Assembly: GCA_013140765.1 (NCBI GenBank)
Contig: JABFSE010000006.1
Location: forward strand, 1 to 64,000
Direction of reading: 5' to 3'
Origin: Sulfuriferula sp.
GTDB taxonomy: Bacteria; Pseudomonadota; Gammaproteobacteria; Burkholderiales; Sulfuriferulaceae
DNA: 64,000 nucleotides
The position numbers and the translations under genes were made by a program. Below, piece after piece: positions 46,076 through 56,331 of the stretch. Below the pieces are notes generated by a model. The model was not told the DNA's origin and ran no database searches. It saw only the letters and a list, made by a program, of their open reading frames with translations. Each line of letters starts with the position of its first letter. The stretch's first letter is position 1.

Positions 46076-47905
46076 TTATTCAACCGTCACCGATTTAGCT
46101 AAATTACGCGGCTTGTCCACGTCTGTGCCTTTTTGTAGCGCGGCGTGATACGACAATAATTGTAGTGGAATGGTATGCAGTATCGGTGACAGCCAGCCAG
46201 CATTATCCGCCAACTGTATAACATGCAAACCCTCACTATCAGCAATAGCCGTATGCGCATCGGCAAACACATACAGCTCGCCACCGCGTGCACGCACTTC
46301 TTGCAGATTGGATTTGAGTTTTTCCAGCAACGCATCATTAGGTGCAATGGCGACGACAGGCATGTCTTTATCGACCAAGGCTAATGGACCATGCTTGAGC
46401 TCACCCGCTGGATAGGCTTCGGCGTGGATGTAAGAGATTTCTTTGAGCTTGAGTGCGCCTTCCATCGCAATAGGATAGTGCATCCCACGCCCCAAAAACA
46501 AAGCATGTTGTTTATCCGCAAAACGTTCTGCCCAATGCGCAATAGCAGGCTCTAGGCTTAATACCCGCTGGACTTCCGCAGGCAGTGCTCGCAAAGCATG
46601 TATTTGTTTAGCTTCGTCTGCGACCGTTAATCGTCCGCGCTGTTTGGCAATGACGAGCGTCAGTAAAAATAAAGCTGCGAGCTGGGTGGTGAAGGCTTTG
46701 GTCGATGCCACGCCAATTTCTGGGCCTGCCCGCGTGAGAAAACGTAATTTGGATGCGCGAACTAAGGCCGACTCAGGCACATTGCATATCGACAACGTGT
46801 GTTCATGCCCCAGACTCATCGCATGGTGCAATGCCGCCAGCGTATCCGCCGTTTCGCCTGATTGCGACAAAGTCACCACCAGCGCACGCGGATTAGGTAC
46901 GCTGTCGCGATAACGATATTCGCTGGCGACTTCAGCGCGGCACGGTATTCCCGCCAACGACTCCAGCCAGTACGCCGCCACACTACCCGCATGATAGCTC
47001 GTGCCGCAGGCGAGTATCGTCACCGCATCAATTTGCGCAAACACATCCGCCGCCGCAAAACCAAATATCACTGGCGATAATTGCTCACCCATCACCGCCT
47101 CCTGCAAAGTATCGCTCAAAGCACGCGGCTGTTCGTGGATTTCTTTTTGCATAAAATGTCGATAATTACCTAACTCAGACATCTCTGACGACTGCTCGGA
47201 AACAAACACATTGCGCGTAACGACCTGCCCTGCCGCATCGTAAATAGCAAGCTGTAACAGCCCAATATCAGCAATATCACCCTCTTCCAGATAGATGACT
47301 TTTTGCGTCACAGGCAATAATGCCGACACATCTGAAGCAATAAAATGCTCCTCTATGCCTAAGCCGATTAACAATGGGCTACCACGGCGGGCGCAGACTA
47401 AACGATGCGGCTCATCCGTCGCCACTACGCCTATCGCAAACGCACCTTGCAAATCCGCCACCGCACTTTGTGTCGCAGTCAACAAATCAGGCGTAAGTTT
47501 GTAGTAATGATGGACTAAGTGAGCGATCACTTCGGTATCGGTTTCCGAAGTAAAAACATAACCCAATGCACGCAAGCGTAAACGCAAGGCTTCGTAGTTT
47601 TCGATAATCCCGTTATGCACCACAGCGATGCTGTCGTGACTAACATGCGGATGCGCATTCGCCTCAGTCGGCGCACCATGTGTCGCCCAGCGCGTGTGCG
47701 CGATGCCCAAAGTGCCATGTGTATGTAGCTGTTGCACCGCCTCAGCTAACGCCGCTACCCGCCCTATACTACGCACGCGATGCAGGCCGTCGTTAATCAC
47801 CACCAACCCCGCCGAATCGTAACCGCGATATTCTAAACGGCGTAAACCTTCCAATAATATAGGGACTACATTACGTTGCGCTACTGCGCCGACGATACCA
47901 CACAT
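46076..47905 (-). CDS. glmS: Glutamine--fructose-6-phosphate aminotransferase
   Basis: Makes glucosamine-6-phosphate from fructose-6-phosphate and glutamine, the entry step to UDP-GlcNAc. N-terminal glutaminase begins MCGIVGAV (catalytic Cys2), with [10 protein letters not shown] and HNGIIENY. Two SIS domains carry [17 protein letters not shown] and the C-terminal KSVTVE end. Length 609 is typical. It lies two bases after glmU and four bases before the HD-GYP gene. No glmS ribozyme or sRNA target is visible. Confidence 0.98.
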   Translation of the reverse strand: MCGIVGAVAQRNVVPILLEGLRRLEYRGYDSAGLVVINDGLHRVRSIGRVAALAEAVQQLHTHGTLGIAHTRWATHGAPTEANAHPHVSHDSIAVVHNGIIENYEALRLRLRALGYVFTSETDTEVIAHLVHHYYKLTPDLLTATQSAVADLQGAFAIGVVATDEPHRLVCARRGSPLLIGLGIEEHFIASDVSALLPVTQKVIYLEEGDIADIGLLQLAIYDAAGQVVTRNVFVSEQSSEMSELGNYRHFMQKEIHEQPRALSDTLQEAVMGEQLSPVIFGFAAADVFAQIDAVTILACGTSYHAGSVAAYWLESLAGIPCRAEVASEYRYRDSVPNPRALVVTLSQSGETADTLAALHHAMSLGHEHTLSICNVPESALVRASKLRFLTRAGPEIGVASTKAFTTQLAALFLLTLVIAKQRGRLTVADEAKQIHALRALPAEVQRVLSLEPAIAHWAERFADKQHALFLGRGMHYPIAMEGALKLKEISYIHAEAYPAGELKHGPLALVDKDMPVVAIAPNDALLEKLKSNLQEVRARGGELYVFADAHTAIADSEGLHVIQLADNAGWLSPILHTIPLQLLSYHAALQKGTDVDKPRNLAKSVTVE

Positions 47906-47907
47906 AA

Positions 47908-49278
47908 TTAAACCTTTGCTTTCTTCACTGGACGTTGCCAGCCTGTTATAGTCAATTGCTTACTCCGCGACAAGGTCAGCGCATCTGCGGGCGCATCTTT
48001 AGTGATGGTCGATCCCGCGCCTATGGTTGCGCCGTTGGCAATCGTGACAGGTGCTATCAATTGCGTATCTGACCCAATAAACGCATGATCCCCTATCACA
48101 GTACGATGCTTATTTGCGCCGTCATAATTACACGTAATCGTGCCCGCACCGATATTAACTTGCTTACCCACAGTGCTGTCGCCGATATAAGATAAGTGGT
48201 TAATTTTAGAACCCGTGCTTATTTGGCTATTTTTGATTTCGACAAAATTGCCCACATGCACATCCGCCGCCAATGTCGTACCTGGGCGCAAACGTGCGTA
48301 GGGACCAATATGATTATGCTCACCCACGACCGCATCGACCAAATGTGAATACGGCGCGATTTGCGTACCTGCGCCAATCTGCACATTTTTTAATACGCAG
48401 TGAGCGCCCACACTCACGCTATCGCCTAGCTTAACAACCCCTTCAAAAATACAGCCTATGTCTATACTAACATCGCGCCCGCAATCCAGCGGTCCGCGCA
48501 CATCAATGCGAGCTGGGTCTAACAGCGTCACGCCGCGTTCCATCAATTGCCGCGCGACCTGCCCTTGATGCAAACGCTCCAGCTCCGCCAATTGTACCTT
48601 GCTATTTACACCCATCGTTTCCCATACTGCATCAGGCTGGCAAGTTTGCACACGCACGCCATCTGCTACCGCCATCGCGACAATGTCGGTCAAATAGTAT
48701 TCCGCTTGCGCATTATTATTACTCAACCGTGCCAGCCAAATAGCCAGCTGCTTAGTCGGCACTGCCATCAAACCCGTGTTGACCTCACTAATCTGACGTA
48801 TCGCCGCATCTGCATCCTTATGCTCGACTATCTGCGTTACCTGCCCTAATGGATTGCGCACTATGCGTCCATAGCCAGTCGGATCAGGCAAGCCCACCGT
48901 CAACAATGCCAGCGCACCCTGCGCCGCTATCGTCAACAAAGCCTGCATGGTTACCGCTGTCGTCAACGGCACATCACCATATAAAATCAGCGTCACAGCC
49001 GCATCTGACAAATGCGGAACGGCCTGCATCACCGCGTGCCCCGTACCATGTTGTTCAGCTTGCAACGCCCACACCACATCAGCCGCCGCCATCACTTGCG
49101 GCACTTGTTCGCCGCCGTAACCATACACCACACACATGCGCTGCGGCGATAAACTACGTGCCGTTTCCAATAAATGCCCCAACATGGGGCGACCCGCCAA
49201 CGGATGCAACACCTTAGGCAAATCCGACATCATTCGTGTGCCACGTCCTGCGGCTAAAATAACAACATTAAACGCCAT
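47908..49278 (-). CDS. glmU: Bifunctional UDP-N-acetylglucosamine pyrophosphorylase/GlcN-1-P acetyltransferase
   Basis: Acetylates glucosamine-1-phosphate and forms UDP-GlcNAc. The N-terminal uridyltransferase (1-230) has LAAGRGTRM; the C-terminal half is a left-handed beta-helix of hexapeptide repeats ending with [18 protein letters not shown] and the [10 protein letters not shown] acetyl-CoA/GlcN site. Start 49278 (MAFNVV) gives 456 residues, the E. coli length, and has AGG seven bases upstream; 49299 and 49284 are alternatives. First gene of glmU-glmS-HD-GYP, divergent from pgaABCD. Confidence 0.97.
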   Translation of the reverse strand: MAFNVVILAAGRGTRMMSDLPKVLHPLAGRPMLGHLLETARSLSPQRMCVVYGYGGEQVPQVMAAADVVWALQAEQHGTGHAVMQAVPHLSDAAVTLILYGDVPLTTAVTMQALLTIAAQGALALLTVGLPDPTGYGRIVRNPLGQVTQIVEHKDADAAIRQISEVNTGLMAVPTKQLAIWLARLSNNNAQAEYYLTDIVAMAVADGVRVQTCQPDAVWETMGVNSKVQLAELERLHQGQVARQLMERGVTLLDPARIDVRGPLDCGRDVSIDIGCIFEGVVKLGDSVSVGAHCVLKNVQIGAGTQIAPYSHLVDAVVGEHNHIGPYARLRPGTTLAADVHVGNFVEIKNSQISTGSKINHLSYIGDSTVGKQVNIGAGTITCNYDGANKHRTVIGDHAFIGSDTQLIAPVTIANGATIGAGSTITKDAPADALTLSRSKQLTITGWQRPVKKAKV

Positions 49279-49404
49279 ATTCATGCCTAGAGAGCCCATA
49301 TTATCAACCCATAGTATAACAAATCACCGTTTTGATAGACTGCGTGATTGTAAAGATTTATCGCTAGTGTCGTCTTCATTAGCCCAAAAAACATAAATGT
49401 AAGA

Positions 49405-49433
49405 TTGACACTTACAAAATCAACATCTAAACT
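49405..49433 (+). promoter_or_regulatory. Probable pgaABCD promoter
   Basis: Consensus -35 TTGACA (49405-49410), 17-bp spacer, -10 TAACT-like box TAAACT (49428-49433, 4/6 match). The predicted start is near 49440, about 26 bases before the pgaA ATG. The rest of the 187-base glmU-pgaA gap is AT-rich and presumably also holds the leftward glmU promoter. Confidence 0.55.
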
Positions 49434-49465
49434 ACACAAACAACATCCCAACTTGGTGCATAGCC

Positions 49466-51928
49466 ATGAATAAAAACGTCCCTAAACGTAAGTTGTACCT
49501 TCGCCTCATTACCGCTAGTTTAATCATGAGCGGAATATGGCAAACCAACCTATATGCAGACAACAATACCGATATTGTACGACATCAGGCTATCGCCCAA
49601 GCGCGGGCTGGACAGCTAGATATAGCTATCCAACTGTTGCAGAAACTACATCTCAACTATCCAGATGATGCCGCTGTTACCTCTGATTTAATTGTCTTGC
49701 TACGGCTCGCACATAAAAACACTGACATCATACAACTCACACAAACAACGCCCGTCAGTGTCATTGCCGACTACGCCGTCATTCCTTGGGCGGGTGCGTT
49801 TCGTGATGAAAAAGACTTTCGTAAGGCTCAGGCTATTTTGGTGGAACGCAGGGCTAAATTAGGTATTAAAGCTCAAATCCTATACGCTGCCATCACCTTG
49901 GAATTGGGACAAACTGAATTAGCCATTGCCGCATTGCCCACCGAAACCTATCCTGGTCTAGATGCGGATGATTTTGCAAAAATGGCATACGTCTATCGCA
50001 TGGCGGGCAACCCAACAGCCGCATTGCGGCTTGCCAGTATTGCGTTAGCACGTAGCCCGCAATATCCTGCGGCGGTGCATGAACAAGTATTAAGTTTATC
50101 ATCCATCGGTGCGGCCAGCATGGCGCGTAGCATGGCCGCACAATACCCAGATTTTTTTACAGCCAGTGAATTAGATTATCTACAAGCCGAACAAACCGCC
50201 CTCGCGGCACGTAACGCGGCACAAGAAAAACAACGATTAGATAATCAGGGGCAGTACGCCTTAAGCAACGTGCCGCTCAAGCAAGCGTTACGCGAGCTAG
50301 ATGACAATCTAATCAAATTCGCCAATGACGATAGTCTGCTATTGCGCACGCGCTATGATCGTATTTTTGTACTTCGTAGCATGGGCATGATGCAAGCGTC
50401 TATTGATGAATTTTCCGCACTCAAAGAACCTGCGCCTAGCTATGTACGCCGCGCTGCCGCCGACGCTTACTTACAACTGCATCAACCAGAAACAGCCGTT
50501 ACATTGTATGAAGATGTCATCAAAGCCAATCCAAATGCGGATGTGGAAACCTATCTAGGCTTGTATTTTGCCTACGTCGAAAGTGAACACTACAATGATG
50601 CGGAACGGATATTGACGCATCTAGACAAAACCACACCAGCGTGGCACAACGATCAAGCCGCTCACGTAGAACGGCTAGAAAACTGGGAGCGCATTGATGT
50701 TGATGATCAACTCGCCATGGATGCAATCTACCGTCACCAAGGTCAACTCGCCCAACAACGCATAGATAATTTAGTCGCCCGCGCACCGCGTAGCGATAGC
50801 CTCATCAACACCAAAGCAACCATAGAGCGGTGGCGTGGCTTACCATTGAAAGCGATGGAAACCACGAAATTAGCCGTCATGTACGCCCCTGACAACCGAG
50901 ACACGCTGGTTAATTTAGCCAACAACGCACGTGATTTAGAAGACTACGCAACGTGGGGTGAACGTATTACCGCGCTCCATCAAATGTTCCCTGATGATAA
51001 TTCCGTCCAAATCAAAAACAGCTATGCACAATGGCTAGATCGCGACCGCTTCTCCATTAGCTCGGAATACATATACGGAACCAGTCGCGGCAATGCCACT
51101 AATGCGGTTAAAGGCAACCAAGATCAAACCTTAATCACCACCCTTTATTCACCGTGGACACAAAATGGCTGGCGCGGTTTCTTACAACAACAATATCAAT
51201 CCGCTGACTACGATACAGGCTCGGTTAATTATAACCGCGTCGGTGTGGGTGCTGAATGGCGATGGGATCGCAAGCGTGCCTGGGCGTTATTGAGTGATGA
51301 TCAGCTCACAGGTAATAACGTAGGCATTGCTGGCGGCTGGTCACAATGGCTTAACGACCATTGGCAATACAGCATCAGTGGTGACAGCTACGATACGGCA
51401 ACACCATTACTGGCAAAACAGGCAGGACTATCAGGTAAGTCTTTATCCACGCGATTAACTTGGCGCGAAAACGAGGCGCGTAGTGCTTATCTCAATCTCA
51501 GTGTGCTGGCTATTAGTGATGGAAACAAACGCTATGATTTAGATGCAGGCTTTAGTCAGCGACTATGGGCAAATGCACATCACATCACCACAGGGGGTAT
51601 CGATATTTTTGCCGAACATAATACGCAGCCAGGTGGTGTTTATTTCAATCCTGCCAATACTCAAAGTGTCGCCTTGCGCTTAGAACACGAATGGCTGACT
51701 TGGCGACGTTATGAGCGCTCATTTACACAATACTTCAAGCTCACCGCAGGTATGGGACAGCAAACTGATTTCGGTAGTTTCCCTGTAGCAAGTGCCTACT
51801 ATGAACACCGTTGGGCTGTGAGCCGCACTTGGGAGTTTCACTACGGCATCGGTTGGTCTAGCCAATCATATGATGGTCAGAATGAACAACGCACTTATGG
51901 CTTAATCGGATTCTCAGGGGTATTCTAA
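49466..51928 (+). CDS. pgaA: Poly-beta-1,6-GlcNAc export outer-membrane porin PgaA
   Basis: 820 residues: signal peptide (1-31, cleaving before DNNTD), a long array of TPR-like helical repeats (about 35-510) in the periplasm and a C-terminal 16-strand-type beta barrel (about 520-820) ending in a final aromatic strand (IGFSGVF). In known systems PgaA guides partly deacetylated PNAG through the outer membrane. Length is near the E. coli value (807). The stop overlaps the pgaB ATG by one base (TAATG). Confidence 0.95.
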   Translation: MNKNVPKRKLYLRLITASLIMSGIWQTNLYADNNTDIVRHQAIAQARAGQLDIAIQLLQKLHLNYPDDAAVTSDLIVLLRLAHKNTDIIQLTQTTPVSVIADYAVIPWAGAFRDEKDFRKAQAILVERRAKLGIKAQILYAAITLELGQTELAIAALPTETYPGLDADDFAKMAYVYRMAGNPTAALRLASIALARSPQYPAAVHEQVLSLSSIGAASMARSMAAQYPDFFTASELDYLQAEQTALAARNAAQEKQRLDNQGQYALSNVPLKQALRELDDNLIKFANDDSLLLRTRYDRIFVLRSMGMMQASIDEFSALKEPAPSYVRRAAADAYLQLHQPETAVTLYEDVIKANPNADVETYLGLYFAYVESEHYNDAERILTHLDKTTPAWHNDQAAHVERLENWERIDVDDQLAMDAIYRHQGQLAQQRIDNLVARAPRSDSLINTKATIERWRGLPLKAMETTKLAVMYAPDNRDTLVNLANNARDLEDYATWGERITALHQMFPDDNSVQIKNSYAQWLDRDRFSISSEYIYGTSRGNATNAVKGNQDQTLITTLYSPWTQNGWRGFLQQQYQSADYDTGSVNYNRVGVGAEWRWDRKRAWALLSDDQLTGNNVGIAGGWSQWLNDHWQYSISGDSYDTATPLLAKQAGLSGKSLSTRLTWRENEARSAYLNLSVLAISDGNKRYDLDAGFSQRLWANAHHITTGGIDIFAEHNTQPGGVYFNPANTQSVALRLEHEWLTWRRYERSFTQYFKLTAGMGQQTDFGSFPVASAYYEHRWAVSRTWEFHYGIGWSSQSYDGQNEQRTYGLIGFSGVF

Positions 51929-54033
51929 TGCAAACGACGACGCTACTGCGCACTACGCTCTATATACTCACGGCCAGCTTGTTTAGCCCTGTATATGCCG
52001 ACAATATAAACAGCGCGATTAACCCCGCTATATTAACCAGCGCGGTTGCACCCGTAGTCAACCTGCCCTCGGGACAATATGTAAGCCTTTGTTTTCACGA
52101 CATACGTGACGATGTTAAAGCGGCTGTTGATAATGACCAATATGCCATTAGTACTAAGCGTCTCGCTGAATTATTTGACTGGATACGCGTACATGATTGG
52201 CACCCAATTTCTGTACAACAAATTATTGACGCTAAAGCAGGCAAAGCACCCCTACCAAACAATGCGATATTGCTTTCGTTTGATGATGGCTTACGTAGCA
52301 TCTATACCAAAGCCTTTCCTTTACTCCAAGCATACCAATACCCTGCCCTATTTGCCTTAGAAACAGGCTGGCTGACACAAGTCAACCAAGCACAAGTAGT
52401 GCAGTATCATGGTGAACGCTTTAATCCCAATCAAGCCGCACCAACGACTACCACTGTTATTTATAACGAAGAGCCGCGTGATCAATCGGGTTTTGTGACG
52501 TGGGCTCAACTGCAAGAAATGCAGGCTTCAGGTCTGGTCGAATTTGCCAGCCATACACATAATTTACATCGCGGCATACTCGCCAATCCGCAGGGGAATG
52601 TTGAACCAGCGGCAATTACACGCACCTACTTACCCGAGCTAAAACGCTACGAAACAGATACCGAGTTCCACACGCGCGTGCGTGATGATTTGCGCCTAAG
52701 CAGTCAAACCATCAAAGAGAAAATTGGCGTTGTACCACGTGCCATTGTTTGGCCATATGGTGCAATGACACCCGAAGTAGAAAAAATAGCCAAAGAGCTA
52801 GGTTTAACCGTTTCACTTGGTTTAAGCGACAAACAACTTAATCAACAAAATCAAGACTTATCCACGATAGGTCGTTTGTTAATTAGTAATAACCCCAACC
52901 CGATTACTATTGAAAATCAAATTGCCCAATCCGTTATACCCCCCAAACAAATTGAGCGTGCAGTTCAAGTAGATATAGATTATCTCTACGACCCTAATAG
53001 CACAGAACAAACCAATATCAATTTAGGTAAGCTATTGGATAGAATTAAAGCCCTACACGTTAGCACGGTATATCTTCAGGCATTTTCCGACCCAGAAGGA
53101 ACGGGCAATGCCAGCGAGCTATATTTCCCCAATAGCGTATTGCCGATGCGTGCCGATTTATTTAACCGCGTCGCTTGGCAATTGAGCACTCGCGCTAATG
53201 TGCGCGTCTTTGCATGGTTGCCACTCTTAGCCTACCAACTCCCAAATCAAACGCAACAACAACGCTTATCAGTCAAAATCAAGAATGCGCAAGGACAACT
53301 CATCGCCGTGCGCCGTGATTACCAGCGTTTAAGCCCATTTTTACCAGAATCCGCCAAAATCATCGGCGATATTTATGCCGACTTAGCCAAGAACATGTCA
53401 GGTTTAGACGGCGTGCTCATACATGATGACGCTTATTTAGCCGAAGATGAAGATCAGTCCATATATGAATCAACAGCACGCTGGCCAGGCACACAGCGAG
53501 GACTACCCGAAACCGATTTAACACCACGGCAAAAAACCGAAGCATTGATGGCATTTGGCGATGTCGTCATTGGGCGCATGAAACCGCACATTAACACCAG
53601 TAATCCGTTTAGCGTAGCACGCAACTTGTATGCGCGTGTCGTATTAGATCCCACCGCCGAAAGCCGCTTCGCCCAAGCACTCGAACCTTTTGTCACCCAC
53701 TACGACTATGTTGCGTTGATGGCCATGCCATATCTAGATGGCACAACACTACCCAGCACACAATGGCTATCGCAGTTAGCTGACACCGTAAAACGCTCGC
53801 CTAATCCAGACACCATGAAAAAAGTTGTATTTGAATTGCAAGCCAGAAACTGGCAAGACAAAACATGGATACCCGCCACCACCATGAAGTCATGGATGCA
53901 ATTATTAACCAATAAAGGGGTGTCAAATCTCGCCTATTACCCTGATGATTATTTAGGCAATCACCCTACATTTCAACCTGTGTACGAAGGCTTAAGTTTG
54001 AGTGCCTTCCCACATTACGGGGAGCATAATTAA
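51928..54033 (+). CDS. pgaB: Poly-GlcNAc N-deacetylase/hydrolase PgaB
   Basis: 701 residues. A secretory signal (1-24, cleavage after VYA) leads to a CE4-type deacetylase domain with metal ligands D119-D120 (SFDDG), H209 and H214 (SHTHNLH). The C-terminal domain (about 340-690) is the glycoside hydrolase/PNAG-binding barrel with LDGVLIHDDAYL. It deacetylates the polymer in the periplasm before export. Unlike E. coli PgaB there is no lipobox Cys after the signal, so it may be a soluble periplasmic protein. pgaC begins two bases after the stop. Confidence 0.95.
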   Translation: MQTTTLLRTTLYILTASLFSPVYADNINSAINPAILTSAVAPVVNLPSGQYVSLCFHDIRDDVKAAVDNDQYAISTKRLAELFDWIRVHDWHPISVQQIIDAKAGKAPLPNNAILLSFDDGLRSIYTKAFPLLQAYQYPALFALETGWLTQVNQAQVVQYHGERFNPNQAAPTTTTVIYNEEPRDQSGFVTWAQLQEMQASGLVEFASHTHNLHRGILANPQGNVEPAAITRTYLPELKRYETDTEFHTRVRDDLRLSSQTIKEKIGVVPRAIVWPYGAMTPEVEKIAKELGLTVSLGLSDKQLNQQNQDLSTIGRLLISNNPNPITIENQIAQSVIPPKQIERAVQVDIDYLYDPNSTEQTNINLGKLLDRIKALHVSTVYLQAFSDPEGTGNASELYFPNSVLPMRADLFNRVAWQLSTRANVRVFAWLPLLAYQLPNQTQQQRLSVKIKNAQGQLIAVRRDYQRLSPFLPESAKIIGDIYADLAKNMSGLDGVLIHDDAYLAEDEDQSIYESTARWPGTQRGLPETDLTPRQKTEALMAFGDVVIGRMKPHINTSNPFSVARNLYARVVLDPTAESRFAQALEPFVTHYDYVALMAMPYLDGTTLPSTQWLSQLADTVKRSPNPDTMKKVVFELQARNWQDKTWIPATTMKSWMQLLTNKGVSNLAYYPDDYLGNHPTFQPVYEGLSLSAFPHYGEHN

Positions 54034-54034
54034 A

Positions 54035-55357
54035 ATGAATGATTTTATCGCTTATATCAGTACATGGTTCGCTTGGGATCTGCCCAGCTTTAGCGAAACA
54101 CTATTTAATTACGCTTTTTTTTACCCGCTAATCATGGCATGGATGTGGATAATTGGCGGATTATGGTATTTCATTCGCTGGGAAAACCGTGGCAATAAAG
54201 GTCCTGACCTGCCGCCTAAAATGGATGCTTACCCACCTGCCAGCATACTTATTCCATGTTATAACGAAGCCGAAAATATACACGACACTATCTCCTACGC
54301 ATTGGCAACAGAGTATCCAAACTTTGAAGTTATCGCTATCAATGACGGCTCAAAAGATGATACAAGCCGTATCCTCGACATGCTTGCCCAACAACATGCG
54401 AATCTGCGAGTGATACATCTAGCCCATAATCAGGGTAAAGCAATTGCATTGCGAACGGGGGCCATCAGTGCTAAAAATGAATTTCTCATTTGCATAGACG
54501 GCGATGCCATTTTGCATCCTACAGCTGTACACTGGATAGTCTCACATCTAGCATCGGGTAATCGTGTAGGTGCTGTCACAGGCAACCCGCGTGTACTCAA
54601 TCGCTCAACTTTATTAGGCAAATTACAAGTCGGCGAATTCTCTTCCATCATAGGCTTAATGAAACGCGCTCAACGTATTTATGGGCGTATCTTCACCGTG
54701 TCTGGTGTGATAGTCGGCTACCGCCGCAGTGCCTTACATAGAATAGGCTACTGGTCTGAAAATATGGTCACCGAAGATATAGATGCCTCATGGCGGCTAC
54801 AAATGGATCATTGGGATATACGTTTTGAACCCGATGCGCTATGTTACATCTACATGCCTGAGACTTTTTCAGGCTTATGGCAGCAACGCCTGCGCTGGGC
54901 TCAAGGTGGTGCTGAGGTCATGATTAAATATGCTGGTCAATTACTACGCTGGCACAATCGACGCTTCATCCTGGTTGCCTTTGAATATACCGCGTCTGTT
55001 ATTTGGGCATACACCATGCTCATTATCATTTTGCTGTATGTATTAGGCTTATTCACTGCATTACCCGCAGCTTGGCAAGTGCCTACTTTGTTGCCCGAAT
55101 GGAATGGCGTTATTTTGGGGGTGACAACCATGGTGCAATTTGCCGTCAGCCTAATGATAGATAAACGTTATGAGCCCAAAAAACGCTTCCTGTTAAACTA
55201 TTTTTGGGTTATCTGGTATCCGTTGGCGTTTTGGTTTTTATCGTTACTGACTACCGTTGTTGCGCTACCCAAAGCCATCTTCAAGCAAAAGCACCAACGC
55301 GCCCGCTGGAATAGCCCAGATCGTGGCGTGCGTTCCCCCGAGGAGATAAAATCATGA
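54035..55357 (+). CDS. pgaC: Poly-beta-1,6-GlcNAc synthase PgaC
   Basis: 440-residue family-2 glycosyltransferase of the inner membrane. N-terminal helices surround a cytoplasmic domain with the GT2 motifs INDGSKDD (D1), IDGDA (DxD), TEDIDASWR (catalytic ED) and QQRLRW (QxxRW). Helices follow at the C terminus. It polymerises UDP-GlcNAc; with PgaD it binds cyclic di-GMP in studied species. ATG 54035 follows the pgaB stop; the frame extends back to 54002 inside pgaB but lacks a reason to start there. Confidence 0.96.
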   Translation: MNDFIAYISTWFAWDLPSFSETLFNYAFFYPLIMAWMWIIGGLWYFIRWENRGNKGPDLPPKMDAYPPASILIPCYNEAENIHDTISYALATEYPNFEVIAINDGSKDDTSRILDMLAQQHANLRVIHLAHNQGKAIALRTGAISAKNEFLICIDGDAILHPTAVHWIVSHLASGNRVGAVTGNPRVLNRSTLLGKLQVGEFSSIIGLMKRAQRIYGRIFTVSGVIVGYRRSALHRIGYWSENMVTEDIDASWRLQMDHWDIRFEPDALCYIYMPETFSGLWQQRLRWAQGGAEVMIKYAGQLLRWHNRRFILVAFEYTASVIWAYTMLIIILLYVLGLFTALPAAWQVPTLLPEWNGVILGVTTMVQFAVSLMIDKRYEPKKRFLLNYFWVIWYPLAFWFLSLLTTVVALPKAIFKQKHQRARWNSPDRGVRSPEEIKS

Positions 55358-55803
55358 ACACAACACAAACACCACGAATACCACAAATAATTACTCGCCC
55401 CGACCTGATTAACTCACCCAAAAAAGAGTTATTTGTCGCCATTGCTATCGCAGGCTGGCTCGTTTGGTTGTATGTAGTCATGCCTGTTTTTGCTTTAATT
55501 GCCTGGTGGTTTGGCTACCAACGCTTAGATATATTCATACTGAGCAACCCTGCACGCACTGTGGAAACAATACAAACATATGCGTTAGCCATTTTAGCGG
55601 GTGGTGCTGTTTTTATTATTTGGGCCACTTACAACTGGGCACGTTTCCGTTTAAGCAGTCGGCGTGGTAGTGCACCATTAGCCACGCCAGGCGACATTGG
55701 TTTAGTGTTTGGATTAACCGAAGCGCAAGTGGTGACTGCGCAATCCCTGAAAACGCAGATTTATTATTTTAATGATGAAGGTCATATTACAAACATCACC
55801 TAA
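55354..55803 (+). CDS. pgaD: PgaD-like PNAG synthase subunit
   Basis: 149 residues with two membrane helices (about 27-53 and 73-95), in the position and size of PgaD, the auxiliary subunit that stabilises PgaC and shares the cyclic-di-GMP site. LITRP...NSPKKELFVAI at the start is PgaD-like. ATG overlaps the pgaC stop (ATGA). Sequence conservation of PgaD is low, so the call relies partly on context. Confidence 0.9.
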   Translation: MNTTQTPRIPQIITRPDLINSPKKELFVAIAIAGWLVWLYVVMPVFALIAWWFGYQRLDIFILSNPARTVETIQTYALAILAGGAVFIIWATYNWARFRLSSRRGSAPLATPGDIGLVFGLTEAQVVTAQSLKTQIYYFNDEGHITNIT

Positions 55804-55810
55804 AATACAA

Positions 55811-56218
55811 TTACTTCAACCGCTGATCATTTTCGCGCCTAAATTCCCCTTCAATCACACCGTCATCTGGCGGTGTAATGATGCGGGACTTACGTCCAAA
55901 TAACTGGGCAGGAACGAGCAACAATAACATAGCCAGCACATCGCTAATCACGCCAGGAAAGATTAGCAACCCACCCGCTATCATGGTGCGCCCACTCGCC
56001 AATAAAGCACGTATTGGCGATCCACCGCTTTGCACTGTCATCATCATACGCCCGACAAATGCCAAACGTTCCTCAGCGATAAGCGCAAAACCCAAAAACG
56101 CCGATAACAACAATAACGCAAACACCCATAGCCCTATACTTTGGTACACTTTTACCAGCGTATAAATCTCCAACGCGGGGAAACTCAATACTATAATGAT
56201 GCCTATTAACAACCGCAT
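55811..56218 (-). CDS. fxsA: FxsA-family membrane protein
   Basis: 135 residues, with several hydrophobic helices and a charged C terminus. The pattern FPALEIYTLVKVYQSIG and the LLIFPGVISDVLAMLLLLVPAQ block are characteristic of FxsA, named for suppressing phage F exclusion when overproduced in E. coli; the normal role is unknown. Convergent with pgaD and divergent from dsbD. Confidence 0.93.
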   Translation of the reverse strand: MRLLIGIIIVLSFPALEIYTLVKVYQSIGLWVFALLLLSAFLGFALIAEERLAFVGRMMMTVQSGGSPIRALLASGRTMIAGGLLIFPGVISDVLAMLLLLVPAQLFGRKSRIITPPDDGVIEGEFRRENDQRLK

Positions 56219-56331
56219 ATTTCTTCCTTACTGAACGTTTTAATAATTAACCTGTCACTAAGCTGTCGGATAATTGCCTCATCTATATGGGTATCATCCC
56301 AATAACAACAAGCACCTGGAGCCTAAACATT

